Source: Pomphorhynchus laevis
Lineage: Eukaryota > Acanthocephala > Palaeacanthocephala > Echinorhynchida > Pomphorhynchidae
Assembly (NCBI GenBank): GCA_012934845.2
Contig: WNNJ02000567.1
Location: 1-64,000, forward strand
DNA length: 64,000 nucleotides
Direction: 5' to 3'
A model generated the notes under the pieces. That model made no database searches and was not told the origin of the DNA. It saw nothing but the letters and a program-made list of their open reading frames with translations. Positions 1 through 11,326 of this stretch are shown in pieces; position 1 is the stretch's first letter, and each line of letters starts with the position of its first letter. The position numbers were made by a program, and so were the translations under genes.

Positions 1-480
1 TAATTTTTAATATTATTATTAAATTTATTTAATAAATTTAATAATATTAAAAAAATTTAAATTATTGAGTTTAAAAATTTTATGGATACATAAAAATTAA
101 GATTTTAATAGTTTTAATATTTATCTGTATACAAATCGTCGACAGACTATTTCGATAAGTAAACTCAGAAAACCCATTGCAACATTTTTGTGGGTAAAAT
201 ATATACTTTGTACATAATGATGCTATATTATGAACTACATTATAGCCCGATGCTATATGAACAGAATTCAAAACAATAGTAGCAGCACATCAGTTTCTCA
301 TGAAGACTGCTTCATTCTATAAGAGGATGCAGTATATATCAAATATATATCAAAAATATATATCAAATTGCTCATAAAAGAAAAAATTACAAAATTATAA
401 AAGAAAAGGAAATCTAATTATTTTAATAAATAATTATTAATTATTTCTCTAGGAAACCTAATTAAATACTAATAATATAG
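1..480. other. AT-rich stretch, no gene seen
   Basis: Mostly A/T runs and short ORFs without domain signal. A 63-codon minus-strand frame at 80-271 has no recognisable motif and no splice context, so I do not call it a gene. Confidence 0.5.
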
Positions 481-499
481 TATTTATTGTGGATAAGAA

Positions 500-655
500 T
501 TATTGGAGCTGGATTAAAGAAAAGATGATTTTTTATTGATATTTCGCTAATCTCTGTTTGCATCTTCAGAAAATTCCATTTTCTGAAGATGCTAGCAGAG
601 GTTAGTGAAATATCAATAAAACATTTCCTCTTTTTTTGATCCAGTTTTTTTAAAT
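500..655. repeat. Foldback element copy 1
   Basis: Two inverted arms of roughly 75 bp meet near 577. Each arm runs from an ATTGGAGCTGGAT-type end through a GATATTTCGCTAA block to a CATCTTCAGAAAAT block at the centre. Related copies are at 740-925, 15043-15209 and 41446-41609. It has no coding capacity and looks like a MITE or foldback element. Confidence 0.8.
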
Positions 656-739
656 TGTAGTGTAGTATAGGCTCAACTTAGAATAGGGCTAAATGAATTC
701 AGTAGTTATAAATAGTTGATAATGATCAATCATTGATAA

Positions 740-925
740 AGAATTATTGGATCTGGATAAAAAAATGGGAAAAATTTATTTGATATTTCGCTAATCTCTG
801 TTATCATCTTCAGAAAATTACATTGTTTCTTTTTGAAAAACATTGTAATTTTCTGAAGATGCTAACAGAAGTTTACTAATATCAAATAAAAATTTTCCCA
901 TTGTTTGATCGAGCTCCAATAATTC
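740..925. repeat. Foldback element copy 2
   Basis: Inverted arms of about 85 bp around a T-rich centre near 830. Together with its left flank (from about 655) it is a reverse-complement relative of 15043-15300, so the repeated unit extends beyond the hairpin. A fragment of the same family follows at about 975-1050. Confidence 0.8.
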
Positions 926-1039
926 TGAATTCAGTAATTTTGGTTATAGGAGTAGCATTAGGTAAGTTACTGATGTAATTATCTGAAGATATTAACAAAG
1001 GTTGGTCCAGCTCCGATAATTATTTATCAATAATAGAGC

Positions 1040-1510
1040 ATTATCAACTATTAAAAAATTTATTGTGGAATGAAAGTTTGAGATTATCAATCACGCTGTA
1101 TTTTCATTACCTGAAACTACTTTATTTTTGCAGATCACAATTGTATAATTTATGGTGTTGACTTATCACCCTAAAAGCTGAGATTAACTAAAAGTGGAGG
1201 TAAAATGCTAAAATCGTATATATAATTTATTTTTTAACAATTTTATTATGGACTTTAAATATAAAATTTTCTAAGAGATAAGAGATATTTAGCAGGAACT
1301 GTTGATATACGATTTTTATATCTCTGATTTAGTTTCAGAATAAACTTATTAATGAATAAATTTAACTATTAATTAAGTATTAACTCATAAATTTATTTAT
1401 TTAAATCAATAAAAAATTTATAAATTTATTTATTTATCATAAATTCATTAATTTTATGATAAATCCTCCACTTGACAAAAATTCTATAAATATATTATGA
1501 GTTAAGTATT
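1040..1510. other. AT-rich stretch, no gene seen
   Basis: Simple A/T-rich sequence with short direct repeats of TTTATTTATT type near 1330-1450. No splice-flanked open frame was found. Confidence 0.45.
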
Positions 1511-1514
1511 AACT

Positions 1515-1765
1515 CAGCTCATCGAATTAGTATCGCAATTAAATGATCTTGGTATATGGGCTGCTAATTATCTATCTACACAATCGATTTTACATTAAAA
1601 TTATATTAATGAGTTGCTAATGATCTATATACACGCCGACTCGATGTGTGCTGAAGCTACGCGTATAGTAGGTATGATTGACTGAACGTTTAGTTTTCAG
1701 AGTCAGGGATCATTCAAGATACTTGTAAATGTTTTCGTTATCAGCCATTTACTTTATGCATTTCA
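1515..1765 (+). repeat. Dispersed repeat, related to 29105-29310
   Basis: The two segments share the blocks ATCGAATTAGTATC, GTTGCTAATGAT, ACATTTAGTTTTC-like and ATTATCAGCCATT-like in the same order. The second copy follows a LINE reverse transcriptase scrap, so both may be LINE tail sequence; that part is inference. Confidence 0.55.
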
Positions 1766-1939
1766 AAAAACTTAGGTTACATTAACTTAATTTTTTTTAT
1801 TAAATTTTCATTTAATTAATTTGATAAGTTAATTTATTAAGAATTAATTTATTAATTTTGTATCATTGTATTATCATTGTATTACGCGAACTGTAAATTT
1901 TTGCTATGGTTTTGTTTTACTGAATCTGCTTTTTGTTAG

Positions 1940-2655
1940 GCTCAGTACTTTACGTGTATGATAATATAACCTTCACAACACAGATTGCAAACAGGCCGTC
2001 ACGTATGATAATTCTTCCAGATAAGTTTTATGGTTGTAATCATATTGTTGTTCACGGCCTTTTTATTTATAACCGGTTCAATTCAAATGAAATTGTATCT
2101 GTTAATATTAACTCAGCTGTTCAGATAACATCCAAAGACAATATCCTTAAAATTGATCGTTTTAAAGCTAGATATCGTTTGATACCAGAGAAGGATGTCA
2201 ATATGTCAATGGCACATGGAATGTTTACTGATTCAAAAGTCGGAATTTTCGACATTGCGGAGTATGACGGATTCATATGGGTTGTTTATCGGAACGTCAC
2301 AGACGGATACTACTATCTAAGTCAATTAAATAAAGCGACTCTTTATCCCGTTAGACGGTCCGTTAGAATAAAATATTACAGTAAGCAAATCTTGAACACT
2401 TTTATCGCGCATGGATTTATGTACTTTATTGCACATATTAAAAACAATACAGCCCAGATTTTAACGGCCTATGATATCGAAAATGAAAAATTAATATCTA
2501 AAGATCTTCCACCGTTACGTTTGAATGGAGATACTAGTCAACTCACGCATGTATCGTATGACTTATTTACAGAAATGATATACTGCTGGAGTAATAACTA
2601 TATTCTAGTGTTCTCACAAGAGTGGAAATCAATTAAAGCAAGATGCCAGCCCTAG
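1940..2655 (+). CDS. Olfactomedin-domain protein, last exon
   Basis: The exon starts after a good acceptor (CTTTTTGTTAG, AG at 1938-1939) with two bases of a split codon and runs 238 codons to TAG at 2653-2655. The protein has the order of conserved blocks of an olfactomedin (OLF) beta-propeller: an opening GLFIYNRFNSNEIV block, a GIFDIAEYDGFIWVVY block, then ATLYPVRRSVRIK, then a repeated AHGFMYFIAH blade, then a closing THVSYDLFTEMIYCWSNN block. OLF domains are about 250 residues, so this exon carries nearly all of it. Family members are secreted or membrane-anchored extracellular proteins (olfactomedin, gliomedin, latrophilin types). Which subtype cannot be said, because upstream exons were not found. 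A polyadenylation-type AATAAA lies near 2789. Confidence 0.85.
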
Positions 2656-2659
2656 TGTA

Positions 2660-3117
2660 TTTGGTAGACTCAACCAGCAGCACTATATGAACCCGTTCGG
2701 ATTTTGGTGTAAATTAATGATATTACTGCGTTTGATAGAAATTTGAAAAATAAATAGAAATTTTGAAAATACTTTCTTAAGTTAAACCAATAAAAATAAG
2801 TTGGAATCATAGAACAGGATCAATAATTTATTTATTAATTTTTATATTTCGCCAGCTGCTGCCAGCATCAACAGAAACAAAACGTACAATTTGTTCTTTG
2901 AATTGTATGTTTGATGAAATATGAATTTGTCCAAAATAAACAAATTGTAATTTGTAAATTAAATAAAATAAAGTAACTTTTTATCGTATATATTGATACA
3001 TCGAATGTTATTTATTAATCAATTTATAAAAATTGATTTTTTTAGTTTCTATTTTATATAAATCTAAATTATAGAAAATCTTAAAAATAAAATATTTATT
3101 ATCTTTTAATTTTAATT
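2660..3117. other. 3' flank of the olfactomedin gene
   Basis: AT-rich, with an AATAAA near 2789. A short block at 2850-2880 (ATTTCGCCAGCTGCTGCC) resembles the TTTCGCTAGC blocks at 22858 and 22948 and the foldback family. No gene is seen. Confidence 0.4.
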
Positions 3118-3404
3118 TCCACCAATATTGAAATGTAGCGTACTGCTCTTGGCTTATAGGATTGAAGCAAAGCGCAGTGTCATTAAAAATTTTAATTGTA
3201 TCAATGACTGCACAATTAAATTAACTTAAAATTGGGAAACGAGCTATAGACGACTAGAGTAGAACATTGTCCTACCAACGCTTATTTAATTTGAAATCAG
3301 GAATGATTACAATTAAATTTGCAAAATGTAAGACGAAAGTATATAATTAAATCCAATTGCCAATAAAAGCAGACAAGTCAAGTGATCGTCAGGCAACATT
3401 TAAA

Positions 3405-3452
3405 GGACCGAAACGTGAAACGTAAATATTGGATCAGTAGCTGATGAGGTTC
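3405..3452 (+). ncRNA. Hammerhead-like motif in tandem repeat, copy A
   Basis: GAAA is at 3410-3413 and CTGATGA at 3441-3447. The five bases before GAAA (GGACC) can pair with the five after CTGATGA (GGTTC) as helix II, one pair being G-U. ACGT-GAA-ACGT can form helix III, followed by A as the cleavage-site base. This is the type II order. The helix I pairing that should close the core is weak here, so activity is unproven. Confidence 0.45.
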
Positions 3453-3795
3453 ACCAATACTGAAATGTAGCGTATTGTTGTTGACTTATAGATTGGATTG
3501 AAGTAGCGTGTAGAATAAAATAGTCATCAAAATTTCAACAGTAACAATGACAGCACAGGTGTATTAATTTGAAATTAGGAAACAAACTATAGATGATTAG
3601 TTTGATAATAGTAATCATTAGGACAAATAAGTAGGTTTTCAAATTGAAGGTAGAACCTTCTCCTACCAACGCTGATTTAATTTAAAATCAGGAATGATTA
3701 CAATAAAATTTGCAAAATGTAAGACGAAAGTCTTTCATTAAATCTAATTGTAAATAAAAGCGAACAAATCGAGTGATCGTCAGCCAACATTAAAA

Positions 3796-3843
3796 TTACT
3801 GAAACGTGAATAGTAGGTGTTGGATCAGTAGCTGATTAGGTCC
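3796..3843 (+). ncRNA. Degenerate hammerhead-like motif, copy B
   Basis: Same layout as copy A: GAAA at 3801-3804 and CTGATTA at 3832-3838. The core guanine of CTGATGA is replaced by T and helix II keeps only about three pairs, so this copy is probably dead. Confidence 0.35.
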
Positions 3844-3889
3844 ACCAATAGTGAAATGTAGCGTAATGCTGTTGGCTTATAGATATACT

Positions 3890-5800
3890 GCTTCAAAAAC
3901 AACTGCTATAATCAGAAAAATATTTAATTCAATCACAATTTAATTATATTTTAATCTGCTTATAATTATATTTAATTAAAAATATTTGATAAAAAAATAA
4001 TGTACAATCAATTAAGAAAAATAAACAACATAAAATTAAAATAATTTTGTTCAGTGATAATTATTTCATTACCATCAGGCAAGGATAAATCAACAATTCT
4101 GGATTTCTGTACATTTTAATAAAGTATCTTTAATTTATAAAAATCTGTCGATAAAAACACTATGCTGTTCTGAGGTCTCGTTAGCAACCTTTTAATGAAA
4201 TATTAAATATATTATAGTATCAAATACAAAAAAAATAACATTTAGAAATAATTTTAAATTGTAATCTGTATTTTATATGATAATGCGATAAACTCCAAGT
4301 GTTTTTCCAATCAAATTAACCAGTCAAAATTATTTAAATATAATTTATTTATAAAAGCGAACTTAACTATTCAGAGCAACAATTTTAACATTAAAAAATT
4401 GATATTTTACTCTATATGCATTTAAAAATATAGTTGTCCATATAATCTTCTAATTATCCAAGCACAACCGGCAACGCTTCAGAAGTTTTTATTTGATTCA
4501 TTTCCTCTGGGATCGGCAACATTTAAGAAAGTATTTTAAATGTATTTCGTGGAATTATTCTTAGGAGAAAATTTAATCATGTCTTGCCTTTTTCCCTGAA
4601 CTAAATTTCGATTCTCGGGAGAATATTTTTCTCGGAAAAAGTAAAATTTTGTTTGTCCATTATGTAGTAATTTTAACTGAGAGAAGTGCATCTGATTAGC
4701 CTTTTATTTGAAATATAAAATTTATTTGATACATTTTATGAACAATATCCATTGTATACTGAAGACTTTGTGTGGATCACATATCAAACGAAATACTAAA
4801 CTTTTGTATATCATATTTATTTCAATTGCAAGTAACACACGAAAGATAAGTTAACATTTTTAACATGTGATTTAAATTAATTAATCAAAACATAAGGTTC
4901 CCGCCTATATATCATTGATTAATTGGTTTTACATCCAGATGTTCATCCAGTAATAGATGATCACGTATTTTTGCTGGCGATTGGTCGACTTGAATGCTCA
5001 TAGAGCGATAATAATATTAATATTTGATATTGTTTTAAGTATTATTAATATTTAATATTTATTAAATAAATATAAATATTAAATATTAATATTTTTTGTG
5101 ATTATTAATTAATGAATTATTGAAATTCCTAAATAACATTATTAAACAGTTTCATCTCAAGAAAACGCTCATAATTGTAGTGAAACAATAGCAATATAGA
5201 AGATATTGTTTTAATGATACTAACTGCAGAATCTCGACTTGGTTGAAAAATAGTAGTTATTTACAGTTTTGTAAATACGAATCGATTTAGCACAATAAAT
5301 TAACATTTAGCATTGTAATGAAGATGTTTCTAGTCATTTTGAGCTAAAGACAAGGCGCAGTGGCATTCTGGATTGAATAAATATGGGGGATACGAATGAT
5401 ACAAAAGGTTTCGAGCTATAATAATTACATATACGCTAACTATATCTCTATCATGAACTAAATAACGCAACTGTTTCTATTAATTTCAAATTAATTTCTA
5501 TTAATTTCAAATTAATTATTTGAACTTATTTAAACTTAGTTAATCATTCAACTTATTTTAATTTTAATTAATAATTATTAATTACTTCAACTTAATTTCA
5601 AATTATCAAGAAACAGTATAAATACAAATGATAGCAACAAATAAATTATATTTTTAAAGACAAAAATAATTTTAATAATACGAAATCACTACATGAGCGA
5701 TCGTCGGTTAAAGAAGGTCACTACTTTGAATAAGTTTATGTTATTCAGAGCCACTGCTTTCCAGGTAACTGGGGAATAAAGCGCATATATTATAAACGCA
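3890..5800. other. Intergenic AT-rich stretch
   Basis: No convincing exon seen on either strand. It contains long A/T runs and short palindromes such as TTAATATTTAATATTTATTAA near 5045. It separates the convergent olfactomedin (+) and CSN1 (-) genes. Confidence 0.4.
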
Positions 5801-5809
5801 TATATTTTT

Positions 5810-7108
5810 TCAAATATCTCGAATAGTATTTTGTAATGCTATCATTTGTTTTGAGATTTCGAAATTTTCAAAGATTTTAACAGCATCGTCGTAAGTCTTC
5901 CATCGACATTCTAAATTTAAATTGTAGATCATCCTCTTATCGTGGTCAATCTTTACATTAATATCTTCTTCGTTAATCAATTGAATTAGTTCATGTTCAA
6001 GCTCGTTATAATCTTTGTTGAAGGTATCCGACATTTTTTGTAACGATACAGATTTATATGGATAGAAGAATTGAAAGAAAACCTTTTTTCGAATTAAAGA
6101 ATACAATTTGGAAACATGGCCACTGACAAATATATCAATAAGCAAGTAGCCCTTTAATTTTTTTAGACAATTAAACATGTTGCAATAGCGGGAATCTAGG
6201 TAGCTTGTTATTGCCTCGCTTATTAATGGATGTAATTCAAGAAATTGCCGGAACTGTGAATTATAGTACAGTGCCTTTAGTTCCTGTCTGGTAAACGTCG
6301 CTAAAGCACAGATACCCCCATATAAGCAAATGTGAGATGGAGTTAACAATTGGTTAAATGAAAACTGATCAATATTTATCTTTGAGAAATATTCGGCCGC
6401 ATTTTTGTATTTAGATAATCCCAAATCAGCCATTGCGGCACAACAAACCACTCGCATGTATAATTCCTGTTTGTCAGGGTTACTTGAATCAACATTCTGC
6501 TTCAGTCCCTTTTTAGCATATATAGATGCATTTGACCAATCTCCAGCAAATATACTTGCTAAAGAGACGTGCATGCATATAAGCTGATCCTGATTTTCCC
6601 CTGTACAATAGTAATCACGCATTTTTAGATAGGTACGTAAAGCTTCGGAAAAATTACTGCCTGATAAATGAGAATCTGCTATTTCATTTAAATATCTTTT
6701 TACATTTTCAATAGACGAAGTGCCTTCGTTGTAGCTATATTTGGCTAATTGAAGATCAACTTCTAAGCCCGCAAGCTTTTCAGCTATGTGAAGCTTAGTA
6801 TCATCTACCCATTGTTTATTGCATTTCGGAAGATCATCTTCTAACTTAAGTTTAACGATATCGTCATGTAACGCCAAATATGCTGTAGTATTGTGATGTT
6901 TAACCGATTCATCTAACGCTAATTGAAAAGCTTTAAGTCGTAAATCCGGACAATGTACGGCTATGAAATGAAGTCGAACAATGCATATGGGGCTGACTAG
7001 GTCTTCTTGAAATTTATCCAAATTAATATCAACACCAGTTACATTGAATGCCGACGAATTTAATAGATTACCGACGATGTTGTAAGCGTCATCTGGACAT
7101 ATAGTCAT
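5810..7108 (-). CDS. GPS1: COP9 signalosome complex subunit 1 (CSN1)
   Basis: A 432-codon intronless frame. It matches CSN1/GPS1 along its length: IVRLHFIAVHCPDLRLKAFQ near residues 42-62, an LPKCNKQWVDDTK helix near 113-125, the helical-repeat part with LRTYLKMRDYYC near 158-169, then SHICLYGGICALATFTRQEL near 259-278. A PCI domain follows: LLIDIFVSGHVSKLYSLIRK, FFQFFYPYKSVSL, and a winged-helix end DTFNKDYNELEHELIQLI. CSN1 is a scaffold subunit of the COP9 signalosome, which removes NEDD8 from cullins. Vertebrate and fly proteins are about 490-530 residues, so this is short at the N-terminus, and it is clearly diverged. The ATG at 7108 is the first in frame and precedes the conserved start; a duplicated copy of its leader lies at 7396-7459. 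Confidence 0.95.
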   Translation of the reverse strand: MTICPDDAYNIVGNLLNSSAFNVTGVDINLDKFQEDLVSPICIVRLHFIAVHCPDLRLKAFQLALDESVKHHNTTAYLALHDDIVKLKLEDDLPKCNKQWVDDTKLHIAEKLAGLEVDLQLAKYSYNEGTSSIENVKRYLNEIADSHLSGSNFSEALRTYLKMRDYYCTGENQDQLICMHVSLASIFAGDWSNASIYAKKGLKQNVDSSNPDKQELYMRVVCCAAMADLGLSKYKNAAEYFSKINIDQFSFNQLLTPSHICLYGGICALATFTRQELKALYYNSQFRQFLELHPLISEAITSYLDSRYCNMFNCLKKLKGYLLIDIFVSGHVSKLYSLIRKKVFFQFFYPYKSVSLQKMSDTFNKDYNELEHELIQLINEEDINVKIDHDKRMIYNLNLECRWKTYDDAVKIFENFEISKQMIALQNTIRDI

Positions 7109-7162
7109 TTTGTCTTCAAAAAAAAGAAACGTAATTACGACAAAATAATTAAAATTATTACC
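7099..7162 (-). promoter_or_regulatory. CSN1 leader, duplicated downstream in the window
   Basis: The 64 bp that cover the CSN1 start codon and the leader just upstream of it recur without change at 7396-7459 in the same orientation. The second copy has no CSN1 coding sequence behind it. Confidence 0.7.
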
Positions 7163-7342
7163 GTGGATTATTTTATAGCGTGCATTATTTTATAACGCAC
7201 GCTACTTGTGGATAGATGATTGATAGCATATCTGTGTGTGAAAATATCAGTTCTGAAAATGGCTCTGTATGAAAATAAAAATTTTGGAAATATAAATATA
7301 TTTTGAAATTAATTAAGTTAATACTAATGTGGTATTATTTAC

Positions 7343-7380
7343 ATAAACCTTATGCATATCAACCTAGGCATAAGGTTTAT
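7343..7380. repeat. 13-bp inverted repeat beside the duplicated leader
   Basis: Arms ATAAACCTTATGC (7343-7355) and GCATAAGGTTTAT (7368-7380) are perfect complements. They end 15 bp before the duplicated CSN1 leader, so the hairpin may mark the duplication breakpoint. Confidence 0.6.
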
Positions 7381-7395
7381 TTTCAAAAATAACTG

Positions 7396-7459
7396 ATATA
7401 GTCATTTTGTCTTCAAAAAAAAGAAACGTAATTACGACAAAATAATTAAAATTATTACC
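7396..7459 (-). repeat. Second copy of CSN1 leader segment
   Basis: Identical to 7099-7162 over 64 bp, including the eight-A run. It is a recent local duplication or a sequence carried by a transposition event. No open frame follows it. Confidence 0.75.
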
Positions 7460-9360
7460 TATGGTATTATTTTCAAAAATAATTAAAATACATTAAAATA
7501 TTTTAATTATAATTAAAATTTAATAATTAAATAATGAAATTTCAAATTTATTTTGATATATCAAACTATAACATTATCAATAAAAAATAACAATTAAATT
7601 ATAAAAAAAATAAATTTAATTAATTCCATTACTAATATGATATTATTTTCAAAATAATTAAAATACATAAACACATTTTAATAATTTATAATTAAAATTT
7701 TATAATTAAATAATAAAATTAAAAATTTATTTTGATTAGTAAGCTGAAATTAGATTGACTTCATAAACATTTTTTAACAAATAAATATCGTGGAAATATA
7801 TGTAATCAGAAATTAATAAATTAAGTTAAGAAAAATTAAATAAAAGCTAAAAAACTTAAAAAATACATCAAAAATTGCATATATTCTCTCTTATCGGAAA
7901 ATATTATAGTCTTGAACTTTAAATAATTTAATGAAATTTAAATTATTTTAATTATTTTAAATTTTAATTATTTCATATTCTTTAATAAAAGAATATGAAA
8001 TAAAATAAAGTTTGAGAAAAACAACGTCTAAAGTGATTCCATCATTGTAAAGTATAAAACAATAGAATTTTATACTTTCTGATAATCCAAATTAAATTAT
8101 TTAATTTACATTAATTGGTTGACATTTTATTTAAAAATAATTAAAATAGATTTAAATATTTTTATTATAATTAAAATTTAATAATTAAATAAAAGTTTAA
8201 AATTTAGTTTAATTATCAAACTAAAAGAAAAACACTATCAGTAAGCTAAATATGAATTAAATAATTAATAAATTTAAATTAACTAAATTATTAAAATATT
8301 AATTAAATAATTAATAAATTTAAATTAACTGAAAAAATGTTTTTTAATAAAGAGAACAATCCTAATTATTGTCATAGTAATTGGATTATACATATTAAAT
8401 ACCGTGATATCGATTTATGACGGATTGTAAATATAAAAGATGAATTTTATGACGGATAGATAGACATTGCTTAATTAACAATGTATTAACCCACTTAATG
8501 ACTAATACTTATAGTGTAACTAAAATTATACACTCACTTGATTTTTGCGGTATCTAAAATGACTTAGTAAGCGCTCAATCATTAAGTAATAATAAAATTT
8601 TATCTTAATTTATTTTGTTATAAACCAGAAATGTGCATCAAATTAAACGAATGTTGTTCAAATTGTAGAGCAGTGATCCACCACATATTCGTAAATAAAA
8701 TACTGACGGTTTATTTTCAAAGAGCGGAACTTAAAAATAGAATTAAAAAAATACATTATATCAATTATTTGAATATCGTTTAAAAAATACATTATATCAA
8801 TTATTGAATATCGTTTAAAGCGAATATATTTATTTTATAAAATCATAAACATGGATTTTGAAACACATTCTAATTAAAATAATTAAAATTTAATAATGAA
8901 ATAATGAAATTTAAAATTTATTTCGATGTATCAAGCTAAAACATTACTAATAAGCTGGATTTGTTATCAAATTATAAAATTTTATAATTTAATATAATAA
9001 TTAAATATAATAATATAATAATTAATTTAATATGGCGTTAATTTTAAATAAACAATTCTAAAAGTTCTTCAAAAATTCATTGAAGCGCTACACTATTTTG
9101 AGGTGTAGCGTCCAATTATTGACTATGGACCGCGAGAATTTGACTGGATATGAATTCAATGAATCAGCAAATAGATAATTGTGATTGGCGATTCGTTAAG
9201 AGGATCGTTGACATTTCTCCTAAATGTTTATCTCCAGTAATGTTTTCTTATCACGAATGCACACTCTATCCGTCAAGATCTGCAAAGTTATGGATTTACC
9301 AATAACAGACGAATTGCTGAAACTTAATACATTTTACGGAAAATAAATCGAATGTGAATC
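7460..9360. other. AT-rich intergenic stretch
   Basis: Several related blocks with AATTATTTTCAAAAATAATTAAAATA-type text recur near 7465, 7640, 8120 and 9725, so this region is built of diverged copies of one AT-rich repeat. No exon is supported before 9369. Confidence 0.4.
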
Positions 9361-9368
9361 TGTAGCTT

Positions 9369-9511
9369 TCGATTACACGAGTGGTTACCCAAATTGCTTA
9401 GAAATGTTCGCGAACTTCAAAAACCCGTTAATTTTGAGATTTTTAGTTCATGGATATAATAATAAGCCGTGTTATGTGACAATTTTAAACATGAGAGATA
9501 CAATTTATGTA
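9369..9511 (+). CDS. Possible lipase-family exon
   Basis: An open stretch between an acceptor (GTGAATCTGTAG) and a strong donor (GTAAGTTCC). It reads through CLEMFANFKNPLILRF and LVHGYNNKPCYVTILNMRD. This resembles the animal pancreatic-lipase family block in which a hydrophobic strand leads to an HG motif and then an NMRD helix before the catalytic serine. The flanking exons were not found and the serine (GxSxG) is not in view, so this may be a gene fragment. The assignment rests on this one block. Confidence 0.4.
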
Positions 9512-9659
9512 TTTGTAAGTTCCTTCTCAAAAGTGCGAAGTGTCTAACCATATTTTCAACTGCGTGTTACGAGTTGTGGCCACTGGCAAAAATTGAGACT
9601 TTGATTGACAGTGAGATGTCTAAAACCATTTGAATTAAAATGACTGTATTACCAATAAG

Positions 9660-10660
9660 ATGAAACTGCAAAAAAATAAAACATTTTATCAAATTTAATA
9701 TATTAATTATATTAATACAATATGACATTATTTTCAAAAATAATTAAATAAGTTAAAATATTTTAATTATTTATAATTAAAATTAAATAATTAAATTATG
9801 ATATTTCAAATTTATTTTGATATATCAAGCTAAATTATTAGCAATCAGCTAAAATTTTAATAAAATTCAAATAAAATGCAGTTATAAGACAATTCAATAA
9901 AAACTGAATCCGGATGAGAAACCACTGAAACAATGGGAATCCGTGCTTTCATCGGTATTGAGGTCATAACAATCACGTTTGTAGACTGCAACAGTATACA
10001 ACTCATAAATCACGCCATACACAAGCATGGATGAAGCACGAAAATACAGCTATTTTCTGTTTAAATTTTAATTATTAATTATATTGTTATATAAATAGAA
10101 ATTGCATAATAAAATCTTATATAATCACTTATTATCTATAATTATTTATCTTTACTTTTAATTTATAAATAATATAAAATATGTAGACTCAGTTATCTGA
10201 TCCGATTTGGTCTTCCAAAAATACAATATGGATGGGTTTGTTATAATGTACTTTGTGTTAGAAAAACACGTAGTTTAGAAATACATAATTAGGATGCATT
10301 TATTCTGCAGCTTTATTGAGTCGGGTAAATCAGAGCAACATCTCTTTAATACAGTAGAATGCTAAAAATCTTTAATATTTTCTTTTTTTCGTACATTGTT
10401 GGATTGACTAAGTCAATTTAGCAATTTAACGATGTTGTACATTGATTGCTATCAGCTTCACCAAATTAAACAAATTACAAGACAAGAAATCATGACATTT
10501 AAAGCACTATTACATACCTTATGATAACATTACGACAAAAATCTTTGCTAGAAATATATCCTTACGTCAAATTCCAAACAATATAAAATTTTAAACAATT
10601 TGTTATTTTAAATTCCAAGGTATTGTTTAGATAATTTTATTAAAACGTGAATATCTTAAT
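9660..10660. other. AT-rich stretch with repeat fragments
   Basis: Contains another copy of the AATTATTTTCAAAAATAATT repeat (9725) and an ATAAAATATGTAGACTCAGTTATCTGATCC block (10175-10205) that recurs near 10690, 11230, 22470, 40235 and 48550. No gene is seen. Confidence 0.4.
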
Positions 10661-11120
10661 AAAAAAATAAAATGTTATATAGTATAAAATACCTATACTC
10701 AGTTATCTGATATGATTATAATATAATGTAATATAATATATCTTTATTATTTAAATAAATAATAAAGATATATTATTACTTAATTATTTAAATTTTATCT
10801 CAATTATCTGATCTGATTTATTAATCCTGATCAACCCTCTGAATTAAAAACGAACGAATCAAGTTCAATATTTTAAATTGATTTTTGAGTGTAATCCATT
10901 GTTCACAAATAATTCTAAATTAACCAATAACTGATTACAAAAGAATTCTAAAATTTGATTACGTAATATCGTCATATTATAATGAATACAACGATTATAA
11001 ATACGAAAACCTAAAAAAGCTTTGAGTAAATCTAAGTTACAGTCATAAGATACCCATCTCTTCACAGATTTCCTGAAAAAAGATTTCCTTTGTGGATTTT
11101 GTACCGCATCTCGTCGTAGA
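10660..11120. repeat. Dispersed repeat, inverted copy at 22190-22510
   Basis: The segment from the ACTCAGTTATCTGAT block through GATCAACCCTCTGAATTAAAAA to ACCGCATCTCGTCGTAGA matches the reverse complement of 22190-22510. The two copies differ in their middles: this one holds a 66-codon minus-strand frame (10865-11065, no recognised motif) that the other lacks. Confidence 0.65.
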
Positions 11121-11326
11121 TTTAAATACTAACGAAATATGAAAATAATTTTTTGTTGTCGTTTAATTATACCTGATTGTTTCTGGTTATTTAAAAATAA
11201 TAATTTATCTTTATTCTTAATTTATATATAGTATAAAATACGTAAACTCAGTTATCTGGTCAGTAAGTGAGATAAGCGATAACCCAATTGGGATATTACT
11301 TATTTTCAACACTTTATTCAACAAAA

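Larger units (their letters stand above)
3118..3890 (+). repeat. Tandem repeat with hammerhead-like cores
   Basis: At least two full units and the start of a third. The block ACCAATAnTGAAATGTAGCG begins at 3121, 3453 and 3844 (spacings 332 and 391; the second unit carries an insertion of about 55 bp). Each unit ends with a GAAACGTGAA block followed by GGATCAGTAGCTGATGA, forming a hammerhead-like core described separately. The same core and tail occur in the minus-strand SINE at 38036-38343, so this looks like a satellite or retrozyme-like derivative of that family. Confidence 0.75.
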
